Position numbers and translations under genes: made by a program | Source of the DNA: Eudorina sp. 2006-703-Eu-15 | Lineage: Eukaryota > Chlorophyta > Chlorophyceae > Chlamydomonadales > Volvocaceae | Reading direction: 5' to 3' | NCBI GenBank assembly: GCA_003117195.1 | Contig: BDSI01000018.1 | Coordinates: 1,215,288-1,279,287 of the forward strand | DNA length: 64,000 nt | Shown: positions 34,720 to 47,500 of the stretch, piece by piece | Layout of the letters: each line of letters starts with the position of its first letter | Position numbering within the stretch: position 1 is the stretch's first letter | The notes under the pieces: model-generated | Databases searched by the model: none | Seen by the model: only the letters and a program-made list of their open reading frames with translations | What the model was told of the DNA's origin: nothing

Positions 34720-35523
34720 AAGGCGGGGGGCAGAGCGGGGTTTGAATTAGGTAGACAAGCCGGACAAGCTGGCGCGCCGCGCCTCTCAGCATCATTAGTG
34801 GGCAGGGTGTGTTTGGGCAATGGTCCGTGTTGGCAGCGGGGCTTGCCGTCTGGCAGTTCGCGAATCCCATACCAACAACAGGGCAAAGGTACCCTCATAG
34901 CCGGAAGGCTACATGGCGATGCAGGAGGGGCGCAGATGACACGAGATGACCTAGAAGACGCAACGCGGTCGCTAAGACAGCCTTGTGCAAAAATGTTCAC
35001 GCTGTACACTTTCTGACGGGTTCGTTTCGTTGTTACCCTTGATTAAAGTGCGCGTGCAGAGTCTGCAGCGGCGCCCCGCCAAACGATATGGGTCACGGGT
35101 ATCAGTCCAAGAGCGGTTGGGCGCTCCAGCCAGCGGTTTTTATGCGGATCAATATGCTTGGTAATGAATTTGATGCTTTGTGAACCACTGGATCGCAAGG
35201 TCGCGAGTTTCAGCGTTTACAGTTCCGAACGTTTCCGAAAGTGACGGTTTTGACGGTTGATTCGGTTGATTGATGTAAATCACCCAGTAAAGCACCATAC
35301 TTTAACTTTGTTGTTTATTCTGCTATCCATGCTCTTGTTGAGATCTAGGTATGCGGAAGGCAGCGTAATGATTGAATTGTCCAAAGAGTAAACGGTACTA
35401 TCTTCTCACTGCATGGATGGGAGGTGATCCCGAAATGTTTTGTTCCACTTGTTACATAGAGGTGCCTTAGGCGGATTACGATGCAGGCACAGGTAGGTTT
35501 CCATCTGAACTAGGCCGTCACGG
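34720..35523. other. Intergenic interval: 3' UTR of the unknown gene and upstream of the giant gene
   Basis: No exon is supported here. The second half is AT-rich. It contains the TGTAA signal at 35274. An alternative first exon for the next gene (ATG at 35481 with a GTAGGT donor at 35493) would need an intron of under 50 bases, so I prefer the ATG at 35524. Confidence 0.6.
35274..35278 (+). terminator. Candidate polyadenylation signal TGTAA of the unknown gene
   Basis: Single plus-strand TGTAA in the intergenic stretch, about 555 bp after the stop at 34719 and about 245 bp before the next start. The spacing is normal for volvocine 3' UTRs and supports a gene boundary here. Confidence 0.6.
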
Positions 35524-38500
35524 ATGATACCATACCAGGGATCCAGATACAAGACGGTATTATGTAACAACTGGATCGTCGACGGGCGCTGTCCGTTCGG
35601 CGACAGATGCAAGTATGCCCACGGGCAGGAGGAGCTCCGTAGCGGCTCCTCTGTTGCTAAAGCGGAGGCGGCTGTCGCGGTAGGCAGCCAGATCGAAATT
35701 AGATTTAAGTGCAAACGACAATTCACTCTACATGTGCATCTATGCAGGTATCGCAGCCTGGGCCCCCTCGGCAGCAGAACCCAACCAAACCTTGCTTCTT
35801 CTTTCTTCAGCGCGGATACTGCAGATTTGGAGACGACTGCAAATTTCTGCATGCATCGCCCAGCGCATCGGGGGGCCTGGCAGCGGCCAGCGTGAGTTGG
35901 AACTCCTGGGTGCCTGGGTGTCGTTTAAGGGCCCCACTGAGCAAAGAGCGCTTCGGAGCGTCGAAGGGCACACATCCCGAGGGAACGGAGCATTTCCGCC
36001 CATTCACCGACCGATTTGGCGTGTGGGAGAGTTGGACGGAGCATCGGGTTTGCGATTTCGACGGCAGACCCAGCACGGAGCGCTGGTACCAAGGAATGAA
36101 ACTGAGGGTGCTGCGATCCAGGTGTATTGTTCATGCCTTGATTCGGAGCTAGTAGATCTGCGCCGCCCTGGTACAGTCGACACTGTCAATGCGGCGGCAG
36201 GTTAGGTAACCGTGTGCCTTTTAGTTGCCGCAGCCCCCTTTCGTGCGCGAGGGCGCTGGTGCATCTAGAGGCCCCTTCCCTGGCCCCACCACAGCCATCC
36301 ATCACCGCACGTCCATAAGACGCCTGCACAGCTGCTTTCACTGAACCTTCAAGCGGAACGCGTTGGGCTGTCCTCCGCCAGCCAGACGACATGCACTCAC
36401 GCCGGGTACCCTACCCCTCCCCGACCTCCCTCGCAGCCGTCTGGGAGCGATCAGGATGGCAGCCCCGTCGCCGAGGAGAGGCAGACACCGCCCTTCCCGC
36501 TGAACCAGCGAGCCCCGCCGCCACCGCTCACACCGCCAGCGGGTCAGGCCCCGCACTTTCAGTTTGGTGCCAACCCATGTCTATCACCACCACCGCCACC
36601 GCCGCCGCCGCCTCCGGCTGCTTCGGCTCCTGCAGCGGCGGCCCCGGCCAAGTCAGTGGATTTGAAGTCCCTCCTCCGTGCGGCCCGCGACGCCATCCGG
36701 CGGGGCGATGGCCCTGCGGTGCATTCGTCCCTGGATCACATCAGGAACAGCGGCAAGGCCTTGACCCAGATCCAGGCCCGGGAGCTGGTGCACTGTGCGG
36801 CGGTGGAGATGCTGAATGTGGTCGCGCTCAAGGTGAGGTGCCGGAAGATATGAGCGATGGAGAGGGCTTGAGGGGGCACGGATTTGAGACCGATTTTCGG
36901 CAGATCGACACCCAGTTGCAGGGCGCCTGCCTGGAAGTTGGAAGGGTTTGCGGGGTGTGAGATAAATGCTATGGAACCTCAACCTGCATTGCGCGAACTG
37001 TAAAGATCATGGGCCCCTTGTGGCTAGCTGCACCTGGGAGGCTGCGCTGGGTTCACAATGCGACATGGGCAGCTCGGTGGATCAGCTCTGGGGCGTTGGT
37101 TGTGCGCATTACGTACAACGAGAGAGAGAGAGATTCAGGCGGTAGCCCTTGAGAGCTACATCTGGGCTGGCGGCATCACACGCCCATGCCCTCGTGCCTC
37201 CAGTGCTGAGCTGGAGTGAGGGTGCGCAGTGACCCGCCGTCAGGTGTCCACACTGCCTTGTTTCGACACGTCTGCCACTGAGTCCCTCGATTGCACTTCC
37301 GCCCTCCGCAGAAAGTGGTGCGGCTGCTGGAGTCCCCCGGTCAGACCGTGGGCGACTGGACGTTGCTAAGCTGGGACCACCAGCAGGGCGACTGCGTGAT
37401 TTACAACGGACTATTGCACACTGTCGTACTGAAGACGTACAGGGACGCCATGGCCATCGAACAGGATGACCCGGCGCAGCAGCTGTACGACCGCGGGCTG
37501 GCGGTGGTCAAGGCCATTTGCCAGAAGCGGCCCACGGCTGTGGTGGACTTGTGGGTGCTGGCGGGGTCTAGGGGCACCGTCACGGGAGGGGGCCTGCCGA
37601 CGAGGTGCTGGTGCTTGTTGACCTCGCGCGGATGCGGGTGCAATGATGCGTGTGCAATCGAAGGGACTGATCGCAACTGATCACTAAGGGACTGATCAGA
37701 TTAGGTGCCACGAAGGGGATATACGATTAAGGGAGGCAGCTGGGGCGAATCCAGGTGGTATTGGTATTGTTGGAGGAAGGCCGAAGGCTGCCGCGCAGTC
37801 CTTGGCCCAGTCCGTTGCAGGAGTAGACACGAAACCAACAGGTCAGCCAACCAGCCAGAGCCAGCCGGAGCGTCGGCCGGCCCCCTCCTTCCCCACCCCC
37901 CAACCGCAGTCGCGAGGAGTAGCCAGCGCCCCCTCACGGCCCCGCGTCAAACCCACTTCGTTCAGATTTGCAAGAAACACCTATGCGCACGGCCACGTCC
38001 GCCTCTTGACCATACCGATTGTCGCAGGGCTCACGCACCCCAACCACCCGGAGTTTCTTTTTACACACCCGTACTTCGCTTCTGGCGGCTCCGTTTCCTT
38101 TTACACACCCGAACCTGGCGGCACTCCCGGCCCCGGGTTGCATCGATCCCTTGCCTCCCCTCCCCTCCCTCCTCCCCTCCCACAGCCAGAGCCGCACGGC
38201 GACCGTCACGGCCGTGGAAGCCATCCTGGAGGAGGGCGGCACGGAGCTGGACGGCTGGCTGGAGGAGCTGATGGAGACCGTGGCGCCCATCACCTGGCTG
38301 CGGACCGCTCCAGGGTGGGCGGGTCAGCACCGGGCCATCAGCATCTGCGAGCAGCTGGCGCGGGAGGAGGACATGGCTAACGCGCTGGGCATCGAGCCGG
38401 AGGGTTGGGTGGCCCGGGGATCGCTGCTGCAAAACATGTGAGTGCGTTTAGAGACCAGCACTGTACGCAAGCGCCGGGGGCGGTTGGAGAGGGTTGAAAA

Positions 38501-41500
38501 GCAGTTGACGGTAAAAACTGCGCTGATCGGGAGGGAGGGAGACGCCAATTGAGGGGGGCTGCGGCAATGCGGGCCTGACGACACACTGCGGGGTTTTACC
38601 TTGAGCGGGTGCGCAAGAAGGCGCCTAGACGGCCCATCGGGGTTTGGACTCAGGATTCCCAGCCTCAGACGCTACGCTGCGGCTTTAGCTACCAGGGGCC
38701 CCGCACGAGCTCCGATGACGTCACCGACTACTGGAGGGGCTGGTCGTGACGTCCCGGGGATGGTCAGCGTACTACCGGGGTCATTCGCCCACCCGGGGTC
38801 ATTCAAGAGGCTTCTGATTGTCCTGCCCAAACGCTTCTCTTTTCTTACTTGTCCTAGTCTGCAATCGTTCCGTTGTATACAGGTATGTGCAGGCACTCAT
38901 TTCCTGCATGTTTGCCTTTCCCCCTGCAGGCTGGACAAGCAGTATGAAGCCCGCATCATGGCGGCGCTTGCCGGCCCGGAGCGCATGCCCCCACCCTCCG
39001 GACGGGTCATCGTACTGCCCCGGGCCAACCTCTTTCATGATGCATCCGAATCACCGTCATCCACTTCGCCGTCCCCACCGCCCCCGGCTGCGGCGAACAC
39101 CGGCGATGCCGCCACAAACACCAGCTCCCATACCCCTCCCGGGCGTGCTGGCTCATCGCGGCAGGACCCGCCTCCGAACGCGCGACCTGCTGCTCCAGCT
39201 GCCACCGCCCCAAAGCTTGCGGCCAACGCGTCGGCCGCTGCAGCAAAGGCGGCGAGCGGCCTTAAGCCCGGTGCTAGCGACATGTCGATTTTTAAGGGTA
39301 TCTTCGGAAAGACTGCCACGCCGGGGGGTGCAGGGCCAGCGGCTGCGCCGCCAGCGCAGCCGCGCCCGGCGCCGGCCCCAGCGGCCCAGCCGGTGCTTAC
39401 GGCCGCCCAGAAGCAGTACCAGAGCAACCAGGTCGCCGTACGGAACATCCTGGGTCACCTGGAGGCGGCCGTCGTTCAGAAGGAGAACATGAAGACCATC
39501 GAGCACTGCGTTGAGCAGCTGAGGCTGACGGCGGCCAAGGCGGTCATGACACCGCAGCCGCTGATGGAGCGGCTGCAGGCGGAGTGGCGGCAGGGCGCCA
39601 AGGCCAAGGCGCAAGACGAGGCGGCGGCGCTGGCGGCGATGCTGGTGGAGGCGGCGCCGGGCTCGCGGTGCGAGGCGGAGGCGCGGCTGCTGGCGGTGGC
39701 GGTGTCGACGCTGCGCAAGTGCGCCTGGCATGCGGCGACTGAGATGTACAACCTGGACATTCTGGCGGCGCTCGCCACTGTGGAGCTGTGAGTGCGGAGT
39801 GGAGGTGGTCAAGGGAAAGAGATTTTGGGGGCAGGATGGGGGTTTTGCAGAAGAGGGCAAGCAGGGGGGAGGAGTTGGCGGCAGAACCTTGAGGACTCGA
39901 ACGCCGGCCATGTGGGAGCCGCGTCTATCTCGCAGAGCTTGGGTGGGATGGTTGGACAGGAAGCGGGCGTGTGCATGTGTGGGTGTGGGGCGATGTGGGT
40001 CAGGTATGTCTGGATGACGAGTCGAGCGATTCCTATGCGCCCCGTCCAGAGGTGCGGATGGTTGCGGCTGCGGCTGCTTTTGAACATCGGTAAGACTCTA
40101 GATACAGGTCGAGCCCCATCTGGATTCCAGATTCAGACTGGATCCTGCGCACTACCTGGTCGACCACAGCCCCGCACCACCCACACTACTTACACCCAGC
40201 TGTTGCTGGGTCAATTTAACCCAGCTATTGCTCCCGGTCTCTTCCCCCCTGCCGTCTCCGTCCCCAACCACGCACCTCAGACCCGGCTGGATGAAGTGGT
40301 CTTGGGAGACGCTGTGCAGCTCCGACCCCACGCCAGTGCCCCTGCTGCAGCGCCTGCTGGAGAAAGGCGGTGAAGGGGCCTGGGCGGTCGCCAAGGCGGC
40401 GCTGGGCAGGAACCAGGGCATTGTGCGCATGCCCGCCGTGTGAGTGTCGGGGTTCGGGGCGCACGAACGGGCTCACCGCCCCAGTAACACCACACAGTCA
40501 GCAGCTCAGCGCAGTCCACGTGGATCGACCGATGCGCCACGTGGGTCAATGGATGCGCTACACCGCATGTGGAGCCTCGGAGGTGTGCCGCAGGGCGGCA
40601 AGGCGACAACGGGGTCCCGGGAAAAGGCTCGCGGCTGTGCTTGACACCACCATCACTATCTGCTCCGTGACCCATTACGTCGTGTCCCTACCTGCCTGCC
40701 TCCGCCGCACCCATTGTTTTCTACCAACCCCGCCCTACCTCCTGCTCGCCGCCGTACCCCTCTCCCACCGTACCCTCTTCGCAGCAACCCCACCATCCTG
40801 GCGCTCCAGCATAACGCCCCCCTGCAACTGGTGACCCAGCTGGGTGGCCCCTCGCTCCGCCTCCGCAAGGATCGGGGCGCGGAGACGGTGGAGGAGGCCA
40901 CCGTGCTGGGCTGGGCCCTGAAGAAGGGCCGGATGGACGCCCTGAGGGAGGTGCGTGGGCAGAGGGCAAGGACAGGTTGGCTGGGGCCAGGGCGGCGACC
41001 ATTTCATGGAGGCGGGGGTGCGCGTCGCCTTGACCATGCGTTGCCCGATCCGACGTCTTTTTCAGGTCCACCCATCCGCTGAAGGACATCCTTCTAACCT
41101 CCTCCGTCTGCGTTACCGGCGCCTCATTGCAAGGGGTGTGCCTTACCACCAGACCTCGTTTGGCCACGCTCCCGACCCCCCGCGGGTGTGCCCGGGTTCG
41201 TTTCTGGTTTTTTCTTTTTTCCTGGCGCACGCCCCACTCCGCCACGCTGCCAACCCACCACCGCCCCGCTGGCCCCTGCAGCTGCTGGTCCATGCCGACC
41301 CCCGCCTCCCTGCCATCGACGGCCTGCCGCCCCTGCACTATGCCGCGGAGACGGGCGACGAGGCGGCTGCCGCGGTGCTGCTGGAGGCCGGGGGCAAGTG
41401 GTGGATGGCGCACAACCTGAGTCCGGAGGAGCTGCTGGCGCACACCTGTGACGGCTTGACGCCGCTGTACAAGTGAGCGTCATGGCAGAGCGTGGAGCAG

Positions 41501-44500
41501 CGTGGGTGCTCGCTGTGGCCCGCTCTAATAATGGAGGGTCTCGAGGGCGGTGGAGCCGTGCGCCGCCGTGACCGGGTCTTCGTGAGACGTTTCGAAAGTG
41601 TTGTGTCCTGTGGGCTCACAGTCCGCAGCGCCTTTGGTTGGCTGTGTCGCGCGGTAGCGGCGCTGTGGACATGCTAATGACATCGGGACACGGTCTCTGC
41701 AAGCCGCGTTACGCCAGTTCAGCGCGTCATGGCACGCTGGCATTTTTGGCTTTGCGCAATGTGAGCAGGAGCCGTTGTGCCTCGGTGTGTGGATGCGACC
41801 GCAGGGCTATCGGGGCGGGTCAGGTGGGCCTTGTGCGGCAGCTCTTGGCGTCGGGCGCGCAGCCTCTGGAGTCGGTCACCTCCACGGACGGCTTCAAGGA
41901 CACGCCGGTGCACCTGGCCACGTATCTCAAGAATACCGAAGTGCTGGAGCTCTTATTACAACACTGCCAGGTGTGGGCGCCGAGCGCCCGGTCCTGAAGG
42001 GGGGCTAGCGAAGGGTTGGCAGGGCAGCGTAACCGGGAGGTACACGTGTTCTCTGGCCAGTTTCATCGTGTCAGGCTTGCTACCGAACCCCTGTACTCAA
42101 TCGCGGGGGCGGCAGTACGGGCCGTGGATGCATGCGGAGTGTATTGGACACGCCTCTGCAGGGCACGTGACGCGGCCCTGACAGCGTGTGCTGACCCTCC
42201 TGCCCCTGCCCCTGCTCCTAACCCGCCTGGGCTGTCACCCCCTGCCGCCGATGCACTGTTGATTCCCGTGCGGCCACCCCAGTCCGACCGCGACGTGGTG
42301 GACGAGTCCCAGACGGCCCTCAACCGGGCTATGGACGGCGAGCGGCTGACACCCCTGATGCTGGCTCAGCGGGAGAAGCACCCGGAGAGCGTGAGGCTGC
42401 TGGTGGCGGCGGGGGCGCATCCCACGATCGCGAGGGAGCTGGGCGGAGGTGGAGCCGGAGGGGGCGGCAAGGGCGGCAAGAAGGGCGGCAAAGGTGCGCG
42501 CAGTGGTGGGCAGGGAGCGCCAGGATGCGCGCGGACGGGTTGGGCTGGGGGCTGATGCCTGGGTTCTAATGGGTTTGGGGTTTAGGGTGACCTTGTGAGC
42601 ACGGGGACCGACCGTCTGGAACTCTGGATTGCGAAGTTTAGGCAACTCAGGTACCTGTATCAGGGGTTTCTGGAGGCCGTATGGACGGCAGCCCCTGCTC
42701 GGTCTTCGGCTGAACCGAAGGCAGCGCCCTGCTGTGGGGCACTCCATTTTTCCATGGATTCCATGGCTTCCGTCAGGATCCCGTGGCCGCGCCGTCGCAG
42801 CCCCGTTACTTGGTCTGGACGTCGGAAATTGGCCTTGAATTGGGGTCCTGATCCTGTGCCGCTTCGCGCCTTGTGCAGGTGGTGGCGGCGGCAACCGGCT
42901 GCTGATGCAGAACGTGCGATTGCGGCGGCTGGCGGCCGGCAATGGCGGAGGAGAGGGCGGCAGCGCAGGAACGTCCAATGCCAGCTCCTCTTCTTCGTCC
43001 GCGTCCTCCGCTGCCTCGTGCCAGTCGGTGCTGTCCCGGGCGCTGGCGGACAAACAAGCGGAGGGCATGAAGGTGGAGCGGGCTGTGTATGTATGGATGC
43101 GTGTGGTGTTTATGACCTCTTTTGCGTCACTGGGGCCAGGGTTTCTTCTTCGCGTCGAGGAACTCGTTATTGCCGAAGTTGGTTGGTAATGAATAGTCCT
43201 TCTTTCTAAAATATCCTTAGACTCAAATATCCAAGGTTTCGCTTTCATTCTAGGGAGCTGTTCCCGCTGACCACCATGAACACCGTAATGCATGAGTGGA
43301 TCCTGCGTGCGGACTCTTGTCACGACTGCAATCTCGTGTGGGTCCTTCCGGTGGTAGCGGGGGCTCCCAGCCGCATGCCCCTGCCCTGCGCTGGCGGGCC
43401 CTTCCCTCCCTCCTTCCCGTGTTCCTTCAGGACGTCCTCCGAGTGCTGTTGGAGTGTTGGAGGCCGCGGTTTAGCGGCCCGGCGCTCAAACCGGAGCTGG
43501 GCGTGGCTGCGTGCGCCCAGGTGCGGGCCTGGCTGCGGGAGCATGCGGCCGTGACCTTGTGGCCCGTCGCCAAGGTACGTACCTACCCGGTGGTTATGGG
43601 GTGAGGGTGAGATTGGAGGTGGAACGGGATGGGCTGGGATGTGGTGGAGGGAATCGCGATCCCTTTGGCTGTCTTTGGCTAGGAGTGAGGGACGCAGTGG
43701 TGCGTGCCTACCTCTTTTCGAGCCCCCAAGCCGCATTGCAGGGCCTGCGACGAGCCCTGTCTGAGCGGGTGTGACGCTTGGTTGGTTAGCTGGGTCCCGG
43801 CGCAGAAGCGCAGCTACCGGATGTGCCTGACAGCTACCCCGGCTTCAGCCCAACTAGAACATTTGCCCGCCGACTGTGATCGTTCTGGTTTCTGTTCCTT
43901 TCACCTGGACCATTTGATGTGGCTGTGGGAGCCTCCGATCGCTGCGATTCCGTGACGCCTTCTCTGGAGCCGCAGCAGGACCTTGCCAACGTCCCTCGAC
44001 ACATCAACACCGGACGCCGTTCCCTGTCCTTGAGTCCCTCGCGAGCACCTGATCTCCAAAGCTGGAAGGCCGGCCTTGATGCCGATGTCGATCCCTGCCT
44101 CCACCCCCTCCCGCCGGCGTTAGGCAGATTTATTTCGTTTCCACTTCAGTCATTATTTGTCAAGGCCTACAAGGTGGATGTCGTCACTTTGCTGGAGATC
44201 TTGTACAGTCGAGTCTCTATCGGATATTCGCTCTGGCAGCAGCTCAGTATAAATATGTCTACCAATTTCCTATACCCCCCTCCCGCCGTCCCTCCATGCG
44301 CAGGAGCTCACAGCCCTGGCTGCACTCTCGGAGGACGGCCTCGCAGGGCCGCCCTGGCTGTCCGTGCCGCTGGTGGAGGACCTCCTGCACCTGTGCAACG
44401 AGACGGGCGGCAGGGACTGGCGCGCCGGCAACACCAAGACCTGGCGGGGGCCGCCGGGCACGCTGCCACCGCCGCAACTTGCGGTCTTCACGCTGGTGTC

Positions 44501-47500
44501 GGGCGCGGTGGTGGGCACGGCGCCGCCGCCGGGTGCGGTACCCACCTACCTCACCCCGGCACTCATGTCAGAGCTGCTGCGGCGAGGGGTGGTGAGTGTG
44601 AAGGAGGTGGCGCCCGGCTGGGCGACCAGCGGCGGGCAGCTGCAGGCGGGGTGCACCCTGCTGCACAAGGTGTGCTTCACGGGCGATGTGGAGATGTTGG
44701 AGGTGCTGCTGGCCGCGGGTTTCGACATCCGCCACGTGGACTGCGGCGGCAACACGCCGCTACACGTGGCCGCTTCCCGGCCCCACCGGGAGGAGATCGC
44801 GGACCAGCTGCTGAGGACCCTGCTGGGCCGGGCGGCGGCGGCGGCGGGGGATCGCAAGGGTGCCGCGGGGGCCAAGGGGGCCAAGGGCGGCGGTAAGGGC
44901 AAGCGGCAGGCGAAGGAGCAGCTGGACCCCAAGGCGGCCGAGGTGGCGGAGGCGGAGGCGGCGGTGGCGGCGGAGGAGGCGCGGCTGACGGTGCTGACGG
45001 CCCGTAACAAGGGCGGCCACCGACCGGAGGATCTGGCCAGCAGCCGCAAGGTGAAGCGGCTGCTGCAGCAGCTGCAGGAGGAGGTGCAGGGGTGAGTGCG
45101 TGCGAGGTGGAAGCGGGAGCGGGGGTTGGACGCCTGTGACGGGTGCACGGCAGTAGCCGGACGGGTGCTTTCGGGGCCAAGAAACAAAGGTGTCGGAGGG
45201 CGGACCTGCCTGTGCGGGGATGTTAAGCCAAAGCGACTGGAAGGTATGATAGCCGCCATGTTCGGATGGCGAGCCTGGGGTCAGCTACGGTGTGTGCGTG
45301 TGTGAACTAAGTGGCATGTCAGCCAGCAGCTTGCGCTCCTCGACTATGTGCCTTTGTCGTACCGCAGGGCGCTACAGCGGGCTCGCAAGGCCCTGCAGCA
45401 GCTCCAGGAGCCCGCACCCTCCACCCCCACAAAGGAGAAGGCCGCAGCGGACGGTAACGAGGGCGAAGCCGAGGACGGCGACGCTGCAGCGGCCAAGAGC
45501 AGGAAGGGCAACGTCGCCGCCGGGAAGCCCGCCGCTGGCTCCGCCGTCGAGGGCTCGGGTCCCCTGGTCATCCGTACATTGGCGGACCTGGCGGATGACG
45601 AGGCGCTCCGTGGCGCGGGGCTGGCTCAGCTGGTGGCGGCTCCGGAACCACTGGCGCTGCCGCTGGCGTCCAGGCTGGTCAAGGTACGTGTGTCGGCATC
45701 GCAGGGTGAGGGGGGAAGGGGCCACCGGCGGGGTAGGTCTGTCGCGGAGCAGCGGCTTGCGAGCCTGGAGCCTTTTCCAACACCTGGTACTCTGTTGGGG
45801 TTACCCCTGTGTGCAAGTGAGGAACAAGGGGGAGTGGAGAGATGGGAAGGGACGCATAGAGATTGCTGCTAAAGAGACTTCAGCTCTCGTAGGGCTTGCA
45901 GCACGTTTGGCCGTCGCGCTCCTCGCCGCTCAAAGGACCGTGCGTGTGTTTAGATAAGAGACCCGCCCGATCAAACCAAGCACCATTATAGATAATTATT
46001 AACCTGCGAATTGAAAAACATGACCGTGCGTGCGGATGTGTGCATGTGTAGCTGCTGCCTGCCAACGTTGTTCGCGGCGCGACGCATGGCGCGGGCGGCG
46101 GCACCGCCGGCGAGGGCGAAGCCGCCGCTGACACGGACGCGGCCAACGCCGCGACCAACCGGGAGCTGCAGCGCATTGTGGCGGAAATGCGTGTGGACGG
46201 CGAGGAGGAGGGCGTGGAGGAGGGGGCCGAGGGAGGTGCGTGCGTCTTTGGCGGCCACCAGGGCCGTGTATGGCTGCCATGCCCTCCATTCGCCCGTGCC
46301 CCATTGGCAAGCGATGGGCGCAGATAAAGATACTGCATAGTATGTCATGTGTCATCTGGGAAGCGGTCTCCAATCTGGACCGCTTGCACCTGGGTGCAAA
46401 GGTCCCTCGTGTGCGGTGCCTGCTGTGCCCCTTGCCGGTCCGCCCGCAGATGACGCGGCGGCCTACAGCGACGACGACGCGCCGCCCCCGGGAGAGAGTC
46501 TGGTGGACGACGAGGAGCTGCTGCAGCTGCCGGCGGCGGGAGGGGCGGGAGGAGGCGCAGGAGCAGCGGCGGCGGCCGCCAACGGAGGCACCGCCTCCTC
46601 GAGCACTGGCAACGGCGGCAGTGGCCCCGCGGCGGCGGCAGCGGCGGCGGCGGCGGATCGAGAGTCAGCGGAGCACCCCTTGCGGGGTCTGGCCTGGCGC
46701 TTCGTCATCACCCGCCAGGCGTACGAGGCGTGGGGGCGGCTGCCCGACACCTGGAGGTATGTATGTGCGGGGCGAAGGGGCCTCAGGGCTAGGTCAATCG
46801 CGTCCGGGCGTTCCAGGAGGTTAACATGACCTCTTGGCCGGGTTTGCGGCACCCGACCACGCGTAGGACCGTCGCCGGCTGGGAAGTGCCTTGGTCCCGC
46901 CATCCTTCCGACCGGGACTGTCACATCCCTGGCGGTAATGCCCGCGGATCGATCGGGATATCCGATAGGTCGGCCGCACTTCTCCATACTCACTTGGACT
47001 GGCGTACTGCGCCCCTCCTGCTGCCCTTGCTTTATTTCTTCCCGCGCCGCTTGCTGCTCACCGGTACGTGGTGCCCTTATTCCCCCACTCCCACTCCGAC
47101 CCGCAGGCGCCTGGTGATGTCCCGACTGCGGATCATCGGCAGTGGCTACTGGGCCCGCTGCCGGGGGGCCAAGAAGCTGACGGCGGACGACCCCACCCTG
47201 GCGCAGCAGGTATGGCACGGCACCACGAGCCCGCTGTTTGAAGGCGCATGAGACGCGGGATGAGCGAATGCATGTTGCGGTGCCGATGTGGCCGTAGTCC
47301 ACATGTTACCCCTTAAGGCTTGTTTACCTTGGCTGCTGCACCGCGGTGCATTTTGTGTGGAAACACCGTGTCTCGCTTGCAGGAGCTCTGGCGACTGAAG
47401 ATCACCAAGGGCGGGCGCATCCTGTTCGAGGTCGCCGTCGAGTACGACGAGGAGAGCCGTACATGGGCCGAGATGATCCGCCTCTGGGTGAGAGGCGGTG

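Noticed and set aside
35481..35538. Upstream mini-exon ATGCAGGCACAG for the CCCH protein
   Set aside because: It would need an intron shorter than 50 bp. The ATG at 35524, after an in-frame TGA, suffices.
43254..43337. Use of donor GTGGGT at 43338 for exon 13
   Set aside because: It would shift the next exon into a frame without ankyrin-like or helical character; the donor at 43336 keeps the better frame.
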